A stretch of 30,864 nucleotides of DNA from a virus: the IMG/VR virus record IMGVR_UViG_3300032516_003734, positions 1-30,864 of that record, one strand, 5' to 3'. The position numbers were made by a program, and so were the translations under genes. This document shows positions 7,595 to 14,377 of the stretch, piece by piece (position 1 is the first letter of the stretch; every line of letters begins with the position of its first letter). Below the pieces are notes generated by a model. The model was not told where the DNA came from and did no database searches. It saw only the letters and a program-made list of their open reading frames with translations.

Positions 7595-7974
7595 TGGACT
7601 TCGGAGACGCGATCCGGGCGCTCAAGGAAGGCAAGCGCGTAGCGCGTTCGGGCTGGAACGGCAGGGGCCTGTGGCTCGTGCTCGTGCATCCGATCAACGG
7701 CGCCCGCTTCGCGCTACCCGGCGGCGCCGATGCAGCCGGGCAGCAGGTCATCTCGCCGGAGCCGTGGGACAAAGAGCGCCCCGCGTACTGCGTTCGGTTT
7801 CCGATCCCCGTCGATGATGATGCGCGGGAGAAAGGCGTCGTCGGCGTGGCGTCATGGTCCGAGTATCGGCAGTTGCCGTGGATCGGCATGAAGACCGCTG
7901 ACGACTGCTTCGTCCCGTGGCTCGCAAGTCAGACGGACATGCTCAGCGGCGAGGACTGGGTCATCGTCGAATGA
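7594..7974 (+). CDS. DUF2829 protein, Thoeris anti-defence Tad2-like
   Basis: 126 residues. ATG 7594 is used (TGATG junction); GTG 7591 is an alternative one codon upstream. The N-terminus MDFGDAIRALKEGKRVARSG, followed by WNGRGLWLVLV, is the diagnostic start of DUF2829. The C-terminus W-x-GMKTADDCFVPW, ASQTDML-x2-EDW is the matching end block. The middle (about 35-92) is longer than in minimal members. Phage DUF2829 proteins include Tad2, which sequesters the cyclic ADP-ribose-type signal of Thoeris immunity; that is known for characterised members and inferred here. Many DUF2829 proteins remain untested, so an unrelated ligand is possible. Confidence 0.75.
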   Translation: MDFGDAIRALKEGKRVARSGWNGRGLWLVLVHPINGARFALPGGADAAGQQVISPEPWDKERPAYCVRFPIPVDDDAREKGVVGVASWSEYRQLPWIGMKTADDCFVPWLASQTDMLSGEDWVIVE

Positions 7975-8198
7975 GCGCGGACCCGACAGAACTGGGCGCC
8001 ACGAACGTGCGGATGACCTTCCGCACGTTCAAGGCGTACGTGCAGAAGCTGCGTCTGATCGCGCAGGCGCACGATCTGCGTCTCGGGCGCAGGCTCAGCC
8101 TCGGGGCCGCGCTCAACCTGATCATCGGGAGCTACGACGTTTCCCCCGAGCAACGAACGGTCGATTCCATGAAGAAGAAGAAGGGAGCGAAGCGATGA
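7971..8198 (+). CDS. Small basic protein, possibly ribbon-helix-helix
   Basis: 75 residues, ATG 7971 (ATGA overlap). A short strand (VRMTFRTFKAYVQKLRLIA) followed by two predicted helices (SLGAALNLIIGSYD) is compatible with a small DNA-binding fold. The C-terminal tail is MKKKKGAKR. No close family match can be claimed from reading alone. Confidence 0.55.
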   Translation: MSADPTELGATNVRMTFRTFKAYVQKLRLIAQAHDLRLGRRLSLGAALNLIIGSYDVSPEQRTVDSMKKKKGAKR

Positions 8199-8737
8199 GC
8201 GACGACAACAAGAGCGAGAAGCAGACGGTCAACGAGGTCGTGGCAGCCATGGGGGATCAGGTGAAGCCGGACGTGCCGACGGGGCTCGCGGTCATCCCGA
8301 AGGGCGCCGACGTGCACGCGCTCGCGCGTCGCATGGGCGGACAGATCGTTCAGAACGAGATGGAATACCATTGCCTCTCCTGCGGCTGGAGCAAGTCGCT
8401 CCAGTTCGACAAGGACGAGATGGAGGCGCTGGACAACAACATCCGCGACTACACCGGACCGTGTCCCGGCATCCTGCCCGACGGGTCGACGTGCGGCATG
8501 ATGACGTTGACGCCGAAGGACGTGCTCTGGGGCAACGACTTCCCGTCGATGTCCACGCTCGCGCAGAAGAACAAGCGCGCCGAGGCGCGCGTGAACGCCG
8601 AAGAGTTCGTCGACGTCGTGGCGGAGAAGGTCGGCGACATGATGGGCGGCGGCATCCCGAAGCCGACGATCCAAGATCCGGCCGACGAGAAGACCGAGAC
8701 CGACGAGATCGACACCAGCAAGCTGACCCCGCGCTGA
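8195..8737 (+). CDS. Zinc-ribbon protein (paralogue of the 15036-15542 gene)
   Basis: 180 residues from ATG 8195 (ATGA overlap). A four-Cys site is formed by C60, C63, C90 and C100 in HCLSCGWSKSLQFDKDE and YTGPCP...CGMMTL. The same block, CGWSK-x-L-x-FD-x-DE...NIR-x-Y-x-GPCP...CG-x-MTL, recurs in the minus-strand gene at 15036-15542, so the two are paralogues with different tails. The C-terminal third here is acidic and Asp/Thr-rich. Probably a nucleic-acid or protein interaction module; no activity is evident. Confidence 0.75.
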   Translation: MSDDNKSEKQTVNEVVAAMGDQVKPDVPTGLAVIPKGADVHALARRMGGQIVQNEMEYHCLSCGWSKSLQFDKDEMEALDNNIRDYTGPCPGILPDGSTCGMMTLTPKDVLWGNDFPSMSTLAQKNKRAEARVNAEEFVDVVAEKVGDMMGGGIPKPTIQDPADEKTETDEIDTSKLTPR

Positions 8738-8756
8738 GCGGCACAAGGAGAACTAC

Positions 8757-9053
8757 ATGGACGAGACGAAGAAGGTTCGGCCGCTGAGCGATCGCATCAT
8801 GGTGCAGCGGGAGAAGAGCGAGAAGCTCTCGCCCGGCGGTATCCACATCCCCGACATGGCGCAGGAGAAGACGACGATCGGCATCGTGCTCGCGACCGGC
8901 CCAGGCAAGTATCTCGACAGCGGACGCTTCGTCGAGGTCAGCGTGAAGAAGGGCGACCGTGTCATCTTCGGCCGCTACGCCGGCCAGGAAGACCGGAGCC
9001 AGCAGGATGTCATCATCCTGCGCGATGACGACATCCTCGGCGTCTTCGAGTGA
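8757..9053 (+). CDS. GroES/Cpn10-family co-chaperonin
   Basis: 98 residues, close to the usual ~97. It starts at ATG 8757 after a strong AAGGAG. Family features run the full length: VRPLSDRIMVQRE at the N-terminus, a mobile-loop region (about 18-35, EKLSPGGIHIPD), GIVLATGPGK, VKKGDRVIFGRYAG and DDILGVFE at the end. It should form a heptameric lid for the host GroEL (compare phage T4 gp31 and RB49 CocO). A phage copy suggests that a virion or large phage protein needs adapted folding; its position within the glycan module is unusual. Confidence 0.92.
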   Translation: MDETKKVRPLSDRIMVQREKSEKLSPGGIHIPDMAQEKTTIGIVLATGPGKYLDSGRFVEVSVKKGDRVIFGRYAGQEDRSQQDVIILRDDDILGVFE

Positions 9054-9057
9054 GCCG

Positions 9058-10506
9058 GTGCTCGTCCTCTGCATCCCGACGTTGAGTCCGGCGGGCGCAG
9101 CCCGCGCCGCCGCGCTCATCGACCGCGCCTCCCTCGGGACGTGCAAGCCAGACCAGGTCTTCGTCGTCGACAATGGCGGCCACTTCCTCGAAGTGACGTC
9201 GCCTCAGTGGCGCGACGCCATGGACGTCGGCACGTTCACGCCTGGCTTCAATCTCGGCGTTGGTCCGGCGTGGAACGAGGCGCTGCGCCGGTTCTCCCAT
9301 GCCACTGTCGTATTCGCGAACGATGACATCACGCTCGCGCCGGACAGCATCGAGAGGCTGATTGCGCCGCTCAAGGTGCACGCCTCCTCGATGGCTTGCA
9401 CGCTGGGGCACCACTTCTCGTTCTTCGCGATGACGCAGGAACACGTCCGCAGGGTCGGCTACTTCGACGAGGGCTTCGCGCCCGCGTACTATGAGGACAC
9501 GGACTACCTGCGACGAATGAAGCTCGCCGGCTTCATCTACGTCACCGTCGAGACCGGAGCGACGCACCAGGAGCAGAGCACGTCGAAGGACATGGGCTGG
9601 GACGCTCAGCTCCTCATCGACAAGCAGGCGGTGCGGTACGTCGCGAAGTGGGGTGGCTTCGAGGGGCAGGAGACGCTCGCGCACCCGTGGGGCATCGACA
9701 TGGAGGTCTGCGTGCCGTCGTGCAACACGACGAACCTCCAGCGCCTCATCGACAGCCTCGCGTGGCAGACGGTCCGCCCGAGCGCGGTGACGATCGCCTC
9801 GAACGCCGACATCGAGATCGACACGCGCGGGCTCCGCGTGCGGCAGGTGAAGTTCTGGTCGGGCACGTATGCGATCGGCGACGGCGATGTCTCGCTGCGC
9901 CGCAACGTCGCCACATGGGCGGCGCAAGCGCCGTATATCGTCTACTCGGACGACGATCAGGTCTGGCCGCAGAATGCGCTGGAGTGGTTCGCGCGCCGGT
10001 TCACGACCGATCACCTTGTCGTCGGCCACCACCGCTTCGTCGAGAACATCGAAGCGCGCTGGCGCTCGCTGCGCAACGCAAAGGCAGAGAGCGGTGTCTC
10101 GCGCGAGCGGCACCCGAACCAGGAGCACTGGTGGCAGAGCTGCTGGGGCGGCTGCATCGGCATCCACGCGATGATGATCAAGTACGGCGTCGGCGGCTGG
10201 GACATGGGCTATCCCGCCGCGGAAGATCAGCAGCTTGCGCGGCGTATCGTCGGCATGGGCGACGACAGTCACATCCGCGTGCACGAGCCCCCGTGGGCCT
10301 GGCACGAGAAGGATGCGATCCACAACGCGCCGTGGGTCGAGCCGCACCGAAACGCGTGCGCGAAGGGCGAGCACGTCATGGTCCCGGACGGGGAGGTCTC
10401 CCGCTGCTCGGAGTGCCCCGTCGTGCGCCGCTCCGACGACAAGACGTGGCCGACGGTCCGGCTCTACGATCCGTCGAACGTCCGCACCGAGACGCTCTGG
10501 CTGTGA
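9058..10506 (+). CDS. Tandem GT-A (GT2-like) glycosyltransferase
   Basis: 482 residues from GTG 9058; no clear SD, 4 bp after the GroES stop. Two GT-A-like halves are visible. The first (about 1-200) has VLVLCIPTLSPAG, VFANDDITL (NDD 88-90) and YYEDTDYLRRMKLAG. The second (from about 215) has MEVCVPSCNTTNLQRLIDSL and IVYSDDDQVWP (DDD 298-300), followed by WWQSCWGGCIGIH and a D/E acid in PAAEDQQLARR. The acidic clusters would bind a metal-nucleotide-sugar. Whether both halves are active or one is structural is not clear. A C-terminal Cys pair (CSEC) follows. Confidence 0.8.
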   Translation: MLVLCIPTLSPAGAARAAALIDRASLGTCKPDQVFVVDNGGHFLEVTSPQWRDAMDVGTFTPGFNLGVGPAWNEALRRFSHATVVFANDDITLAPDSIERLIAPLKVHASSMACTLGHHFSFFAMTQEHVRRVGYFDEGFAPAYYEDTDYLRRMKLAGFIYVTVETGATHQEQSTSKDMGWDAQLLIDKQAVRYVAKWGGFEGQETLAHPWGIDMEVCVPSCNTTNLQRLIDSLAWQTVRPSAVTIASNADIEIDTRGLRVRQVKFWSGTYAIGDGDVSLRRNVATWAAQAPYIVYSDDDQVWPQNALEWFARRFTTDHLVVGHHRFVENIEARWRSLRNAKAESGVSRERHPNQEHWWQSCWGGCIGIHAMMIKYGVGGWDMGYPAAEDQQLARRIVGMGDDSHIRVHEPPWAWHEKDAIHNAPWVEPHRNACAKGEHVMVPDGEVSRCSECPVVRRSDDKTWPTVRLYDPSNVRTETLWL

Positions 10507-11189
10507 GCACGTACCGCCACGCGGTCATCATCTCCAGCTACAACCGCCCGCGGATGGTGCGAGAGGCAATCGCTTCCGCGTGGCTCCAACGTGCGTCCGT
10601 GCAGATCATCGTCGCCGACGACGACTCGAACGACGAGACGCGCCGCGCCGTTGAGCGCGAGCTGCGTGGTCGCCCGAACTGCCAGGTGATCTACGCGAGC
10701 CGTCCGCGCGAGGGCGAGTTCAAGAACGTCACGCTCCGCGCCACGAGCTGCATCAACGACGCGCTCGCGCTCGTCGACGCCGAGTTCGTGCACTACCTGC
10801 CGGACGACGACTGGTACGCATCGGGCCGCTTCTACGCGTTCGAGCGGTTCTTCGATGCCAATCCCGACGCCGACGTGGCGTACGGACGCATGGGCATCAT
10901 CCGCAACGGCGTCCTGGAGCCGCACGCGCTGTTCATCAACTGCATCACGAACAACCCGGTGGACTGGGTGGACCACGGGCAGTTCAGCCATCGCGCTCGC
11001 GTGCTGGAGCGCGTGCCGAAGTGGCCAGCGACGCCGCACTACGCGTTCGACGCGAACTACTTTCTCGCGTTGGTCGCCGCCGGGTACTGGTTCTACCCGG
11101 TGAACGCCATGGTGAACTACAAGACGCACCACGACCGCAACCTCATGGGCGAGAGCGATCGCTCGAACATGCCAACGGAGAGAGAGTGA
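10503..11189 (+). CDS. GT2-family glycosyltransferase
   Basis: 228 residues, GTG 10503 overlapping the previous stop. The GT-A signature is complete at the N-terminus: HAVIISSYNRPRMVREAIAS, IIVADDDSND (38-44) and the metal-binding YLPDDDWY (about 99-105). The acceptor side ends in NYKTHHDRN. It is shorter than many GT2 enzymes but contains the whole nucleotide-binding half. It probably acts with the tandem enzyme just upstream. Confidence 0.87.
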   Translation: MSTYRHAVIISSYNRPRMVREAIASAWLQRASVQIIVADDDSNDETRRAVERELRGRPNCQVIYASRPREGEFKNVTLRATSCINDALALVDAEFVHYLPDDDWYASGRFYAFERFFDANPDADVAYGRMGIIRNGVLEPHALFINCITNNPVDWVDHGQFSHRARVLERVPKWPATPHYAFDANYFLALVAAGYWFYPVNAMVNYKTHHDRNLMGESDRSNMPTERE

Positions 11190-11192
11190 TCC

Positions 11193-11699
11193 ATGCACGC
11201 CGAAGTCTACGAAGCGGTCCACAGGTTCGTTGAGGGGCACCTCGTGCCGATCGGCAAGTCCCTGTGCGTCGCTGACATCGGCGCATACGACGTGAACGGG
11301 AACCTTCGCGGGCTGTTCCAGCGTCCCGAATGGGGCTACGTCGGATGCGACATGGCCGCGGGTCCCAACGTGGACCTCGTCCTGCCGTCGTCGCACGACT
11401 GGCCGAACCTCGCCTCGGCCAGCTTCGATGCGGTCGTCAGCGTGTCGACGCTGGAGCACACGTTGCGTCCGTGGCTCGTGGTGAAGGAGATCGCCCGCAT
11501 CGTGAAACCCGGTGGCCTGGTGTGTCTGACCGCTCCGTACGCGTGGCAGTTTCACGAGCATCCGATCGACTGCTGGCGCATCTATCCCGACGCCATGAGG
11601 ACGATCATGGGGGACGCTGGTCTGGACGTCATCGAGACCAGGATGGTCAGCGCCGGAACGTGGATCGGCGACACGATTGGCATCGGCCGTCGAAAGTAG
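11193..11699 (+). CDS. Class I SAM-dependent methyltransferase
   Basis: 168 residues; ATG 11193 follows GAGAGAG. Motif I is VADIGAYDVNG (26-36), the acidic SAM-ribose loop is YVGCDMAAG with D53, and motif IV/V resembles VVSVSTLEHTLRPW (81-94) and KPGGLVCLTAPY. This pattern fits Methyltransf_11-type enzymes that act on small molecules or sugars. The ending HEHPIDCWRIYPDAM is often seen in methyltransferases of glycan clusters. It closes the glycosyltransferase run, so sugar O-methylation is the best guess. Confidence 0.85.
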   Translation: MHAEVYEAVHRFVEGHLVPIGKSLCVADIGAYDVNGNLRGLFQRPEWGYVGCDMAAGPNVDLVLPSSHDWPNLASASFDAVVSVSTLEHTLRPWLVVKEIARIVKPGGLVCLTAPYAWQFHEHPIDCWRIYPDAMRTIMGDAGLDVIETRMVSAGTWIGDTIGIGRRK

Positions 11700-11727
11700 G
11701 CGACGGATCGTCGCGAGGAGTGATTTT

Positions 11728-12276
11728 ATGGGATGGTTCGGCCACTCGCCATGGGATGGAGATTCGCCGCAGGACATGCTGGCCACGCTCGACGAGCAGC
11801 GAGCGGCCTGTCTCGCGCGCCTGGTCGGCGTTCCGATCCGCTACGGCTTCGGATCGGGCAAGCACGCCGCCACGCTGAAGAAGGTCGCGGACGACTGGGC
11901 GCGGCGATGGCACATCGGCGGACGCTTCGAGCTGACCAAGAAGGGTCCGCTTATTCTCAAGGATCGCTTCGACCAGTGGTCGGTGGTCGGCGTGATCTGC
12001 AAGGTGCTGAACGAGGGCGTCGGGCTCGACCGCAAGGTCGTCACCTGGGCGTTCGATGCAGCCGAAGCTATCTGGGCGGATGACGCGTGGTGCAACACGT
12101 GGAGGCAGCCCGCGGCGTTCCGGTCGGCGGTTCGGCTCGTCGCCGATCAGCTCGCCGCGGCGCTCGACAAGAAGCCGTGGAAGCTGGCGCCGATGTTCGT
12201 CTGGGCGACGATCGAGCCGGCGCCGGAACCGAAGCGACCCAAGCGCCGCCCTATCGGACAGCGGCGCGGGCGCTAG
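11728..12276 (+). CDS. Hypothetical protein with DUF4259-like N-terminus
   Basis: 182 residues, ATG 11728 preceded by GAGGAGTG. The N-terminus MGWFGHSPWDGDSPQDML resembles the MGxxGxxPxDxDxxxD start of DUF4259-type proteins; the resemblance is short and the call weak. The middle is helical with many Trp (VVTWAFDAAEAIWADD) and the tail is basic (KRPKRRPIGQRRGR). Its TAG stop overlaps the TAG of the convergent HNH gene at a CTAG palindrome. Confidence 0.55.
   Translation: MGWFGHSPWDGDSPQDMLATLDEQRAACLARLVGVPIRYGFGSGKHAATLKKVADDWARRWHIGGRFELTKKGPLILKDRFDQWSVVGVICKVLNEGVGLDRKVVTWAFDAAEAIWADDAWCNTWRQPAAFRSAVRLVADQLAAALDKKPWKLAPMFVWATIEPAPEPKRPKRRPIGQRRGR
12273..12276. other. Convergent stop codons sharing CTAG
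   Basis: The plus-strand gene 11728-12276 and the minus-strand HNH gene end with TAG on opposite strands of one CTAG palindrome. The same arrangement occurs at 30114-30117. Confidence 0.9.
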
Positions 12277-12634
12277 GACTTGTTCTTGTGCTTCGCGAGG
12301 TAGGCGCGCCCTGCCTCCGCGTGCGGGTTCTCAAGATGCCCAACCATCAGGTTGCATCGGTTGCACAGAAGTTCCCGGACACGTCCTGTTGAATGATCGT
12401 GATCGACGCTCAGCGCCTTCCCTGGCTTCGGTGGGCTTGAGCAGATCGCGCACACACCGCCCTGCGCGGCGGACATCTTCGCAACGTCATCCGGTGTCAG
12501 GCCGTACTTATTGCGTAGAACATACGCGCGGTGCGTGTCGTTGGTGACGCTGGTCCGGCGTGCACGGCGCTGCGCGTTGATGCGGTCCTTGTTCTCGGCG
12601 CGCCGCTCCCTGTCGCGCCGCTTGTTTTCTGGAA

Positions 12635-12642
12635 CGGCAAAC
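12635..12642. repeat. Target-site duplication, left copy
   Basis: CGGCAAAC immediately outside the left terminal repeat. The identity to the right flank extends to 10 bp (CGGCAAACCA) because both sides happen to continue with CA. Confidence 0.85.
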
Positions 12643-12657
12643 CATGCTTATCCGGTT
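12643..12657. repeat. Left terminal inverted repeat of the element
   Basis: CATGCTTATCCGGTT, a perfect 15-bp inverted match to 12886-12900. The match ends at 12658. Confidence 0.88.
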
Positions 12658-12662
12658 GGCGC

Positions 12663-12860
12663 TCAATCGCGGTCGGCGAAGCGCCCCGACCAGCCGTCCC
12701 GAAGCGAGCGCACGTCGGCTAAGGTGCTCACCTCCGACTGCCAGGCGACCTCCGCCGTGCCGTCGGCGAAAAGAGCGACGATCCTCCCCTCGTCGTAGTC
12801 TTCCGTGTACGGACGACCGCCTTCGACCTTCTGTCCGATGAACGCATCACGCAACCTCAT
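12663..12860 (-). CDS. Cargo protein of the 258-bp element, unknown
   Basis: 65 residues, ATG 12860, preceded by AAGAAAGGA at 9 bp inside the element. The pattern GQKVEGG, DEGRIVALFADGTAEVAW and a polar tail (GWSGRFADRD) suggests a small SH3-like beta barrel. The start overlaps by ATGA the stop of the truncated HNH reading frame, so it can be translated by coupling as well as from its own SD. It fills 198 of the 258 bp. No family is assigned. Confidence 0.65.
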   Translation of the reverse strand: MRLRDAFIGQKVEGGRPYTEDYDEGRIVALFADGTAEVAWQSEVSTLADVRSLRDGWSGRFADRD

Positions 12861-12885
12861 GGCTCACGATCCTTTCTTGGGTGAA

Positions 12886-12900
12886 AACCGGATAAGCATG
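12886..12900. repeat. Right terminal inverted repeat of the element
   Basis: AACCGGATAAGCATG, the reverse complement of 12643-12657 over 15 of 15 bases. Confidence 0.88.
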
Positions 12901-12908
12901 CGGCAAAC
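12901..12908. repeat. Target-site duplication, right copy
   Basis: CGGCAAAC directly after the right terminal repeat, identical to 12635-12642. On the minus strand both copies encode part of W-F-A. Confidence 0.85.
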
Positions 12909-13122
12909 CACGCCCGAGTGCGCGCGTTGTCCTTGTCCCTTTGCGCTTGTCCACGCGTCAGTCGATGCTTCGCCTGATGCTTGGCGGCCTTGGCCTTGTA
13001 TTCGGGCGTCTGCCGCCGCGCGTTGAGAACATCTTTGTATTTGCTCGTCTGTCGATACTTCGCTTGATACTTGGCGGCCTTGTCTTTGTCGCGCGTTCGC
13101 CCGCGCGTTTTTTTTGCCGTCG

Positions 13123-13563
13123 TCACGTCACGACAAAAGGCGCAGTCCACGTGCGGTACATGGCGAAGGACAACGCGAGCCCTGCCGCCGCCCCGATCAA
13201 CGGCTTCTTCGAGACGGCGCCGACGACGCCCGCCGCGATGCCGCCGGCGATCGCGGCCTGCAATCCGGCATTCATCGCGGATCTCGTCCTCGCCGTCCAG
13301 GAAGCGTTCAGCGCGCTCCCCGAGCAGGCGAAGTCCGTGAGCGTCTGCCCGAGCCCGTGCAGTCCTGCGCCCTCCGGAAGGCTCCAGGACACGATATCGG
13401 GGGCGCCGGTGACCCAGCTCCCGTGCTCGATGTAGGGCGCGTACGGCAGCCCGCGGCGCAGGCTCCTGTTGAACTGGCGCTCGGGGTTCGAGCCCCACGG
13501 GTCCAACATGTTGACCTGACCCGGGATGTTCTTCGTCTGCCCGAGCGCGCCGTGGAAGCTCAT
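13123..13563 (-). CDS. Hypothetical protein with C-terminal hydrophobic region
   Basis: 146 residues from ATG 13563, placed by a TACCAT box 6 bp upstream. The first half is polar with an unusual DPWGSNPERQFNRSL stretch. The C-terminal third is Gly/Ala-rich and hydrophobic (AAIAGGIAAGVVGAV, then LIGAAAGLALSFAMY), enough for two short membrane passes. Function unknown; it could be a virion-membrane or holin-like protein. It is followed by the broken HNH gene in a GTGA overlap. Confidence 0.65.
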   Translation of the reverse strand: MSFHGALGQTKNIPGQVNMLDPWGSNPERQFNRSLRRGLPYAPYIEHGSWVTGAPDIVSWSLPEGAGLHGLGQTLTDFACSGSALNASWTARTRSAMNAGLQAAIAGGIAAGVVGAVSKKPLIGAAAGLALSFAMYRTWTAPFVVT

Positions 13564-13569
13564 GCGGGC

Positions 13570-13575
13570 ATGGTA
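13570..13575 (-). promoter_or_regulatory. -10 box (TACCAT), probable leaderless start for the 13563 gene
   Basis: On the minus strand TACCAT ends 6 bp before ATG 13563, the spacing expected for a leaderless transcript. There is no SD-like sequence before the ATG and no convincing -35 hexamer 17 bp upstream. Confidence 0.45.
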
Positions 13576-13596
13576 GCAGGGCGCCGGTGCCCGGTG

Positions 13597-13602
13597 TAGC
13601 AT
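13597..13602 (+). promoter_or_regulatory. -10 box (TAGCAT), probable leaderless start for the kinase gene
   Basis: TAGCAT ends 7 bp before ATG 13610 and no ribosome-binding site is present. With the opposing TACCAT box it forms a divergent pair within a 46-bp intergenic gap. No good -35 element is visible. Confidence 0.45.
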
Positions 13603-13609
13603 CAACCCC

Positions 13610-14377
13610 ATGTTCATGGGGCACGACGTAGGGATCAGCACGTCCGAGGAGGAGCGGGACTCCTGGGACTTGCAGACGCAGCAGGTTCACTGGCCGCTCG
13701 GAGGCGTCCTCAACAGCGAGTACGCGCCGGCGCTGCGCGCTCTCGGTCTGCTCGATCCGCCCGAGGCGAAGCTCGGCACCGGCGGCTTCGGGTGTGCGTT
13801 CAAGGCCAAGCTGTTCGGCCGCGACTGCGTCCTGAAGCTCACGCGCGACCCGCTGGAGGTCGTGGCGAGCTGGGCGCTGCGCGGCAAGGCGACCGAGCAC
13901 GTGGTGCCGATCTACGAGGTCTGGGCGCTGCCGAAGATGCAGCGGTACCCGCACTGGGCGTCGTGGTGGGTCATCCATCGCGACTACCTGCTCGACGTGT
14001 CGAAGAAGGACGGCGACCTGCTCCAGACCGTCTTCGACCTCTGGAAGGATGACGACCTCGACCTCAGCATCCCCAAGCCTGGTCCGGCTGGCCGCGGCAT
14101 GCGCGAGAAGTGGCGCATGTGCATGAAGCACAACACGGAGTGCACGGCGATCGAGGCGGGGCGATCGCTCGTGCTGCTCGATCAGATCTCGAAGGGCATC
14201 CGCGAGATGGGGCAGATCGGCATCGACTGGACCGACATCCTGCCCGACAACCTGCTACGCGATCGGGCCGGCGTGTTGCGCATCTCCGACGTCGGCTTCG
14301 GGCGTCCGAAGCGCGACATCGAGTGCGAGCCGCCCGAGCTGACGCTCGCCCTTGCGCGGCAGTACCAGGGCGCGTGA
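13610..14377 (+). CDS. Eukaryotic-like protein kinase-fold protein
   Basis: 255 residues. A Gly-rich loop LGTGGFGCAFKA (55-66) is followed by the ATP-anchoring Lys in CVLKLT (K76). The catalytic loop is WTDILPDN (D209, N214), with His-Arg of HRD replaced by Trp-Thr, and the metal-binding DFG is DVG (D227). The intervals D209-N214 (5) and N214-D227 (13) equal those of canonical kinases. The substrate-binding C-lobe after DVG is very short (about 28 residues), so activation segment and substrate site are reduced. Phage kinases such as T7 gp0.7 modify host proteins; the target here is unknown. ATG 13610 is favoured by the leaderless promoter; ATG 13616 is possible. Confidence 0.75.
   Translation: MFMGHDVGISTSEEERDSWDLQTQQVHWPLGGVLNSEYAPALRALGLLDPPEAKLGTGGFGCAFKAKLFGRDCVLKLTRDPLEVVASWALRGKATEHVVPIYEVWALPKMQRYPHWASWWVIHRDYLLDVSKKDGDLLQTVFDLWKDDDLDLSIPKPGPAGRGMREKWRMCMKHNTECTAIEAGRSLVLLDQISKGIREMGQIGIDWTDILPDNLLRDRAGVLRISDVGFGRPKRDIECEPPELTLALARQYQGA

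Larger units (their letters stand above)
12643..12900. mobile_element. 258-bp MITE-like element with its own gene
   Basis: It is bounded by perfect 15-bp inverted repeats and flanked by an 8-bp direct duplication of HNH coding sequence. Excision of element plus one duplication restores the HNH frame exactly, so this is a recent insertion rather than an assembly error or an intron inference. It is too short for a transposase. It would have been moved in trans by an enzyme making 8-bp staggered cuts, and carries one minus-strand ORF with its own ribosome-binding site. The source family is not recognised. Confidence 0.85.
12273..13126 (-). pseudogene. Endonuclease VII-type HNH gene, interrupted by an insertion
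   Basis: The C-terminal part (12642 down to 12273) reads YVLRNKYGLTPDDVAKM, CAICSSPP, LSVDHDHSTGRVRELLC and CNLMVGHLENP. That is the endonuclease VII (T4 gp49-like) HNH domain with C-x2-C...C-x2-C zinc ligands and the catalytic DHDH. The N-terminal part (GTG 13126 to about 12901) is Lys/Arg/Gln-rich (KAAKYQAKYRQTSKYKD). Between them lies the 258-bp element. Removing the element plus one 8-bp duplication (266 bp) restores one 195-codon frame through AWFAVPENK. As it stands, the N-terminal piece would read into the element and stop at 12857. An internal ATG at 12476 could still give a 67-residue HNH domain alone. Start GTG 13126 is chosen for its GTGA overlap. Confidence 0.85.

Noticed and set aside
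12643-12900. Intron or intein instead of a transposon-like insertion
   Set aside because: There is a target duplication and terminal inverted repeats, a stop before the second half, no splice-like or intein motifs, and the ORF runs with its own SD.
13110-13120. Run of eight A on the minus strand at the start of the HNH gene, as a frameshift site
   Set aside because: Both frames are fully accounted for by the overlapping genes, and nothing downstream of the run needs a shift.
13127-13150. A CAFC pair upstream of the HNH start, in frame from GTG 13150
   Set aside because: It lies in the other frame of the preceding gene's C-terminus; the GTGA overlap at 13126 is the more regular start. It may be a coincidence.
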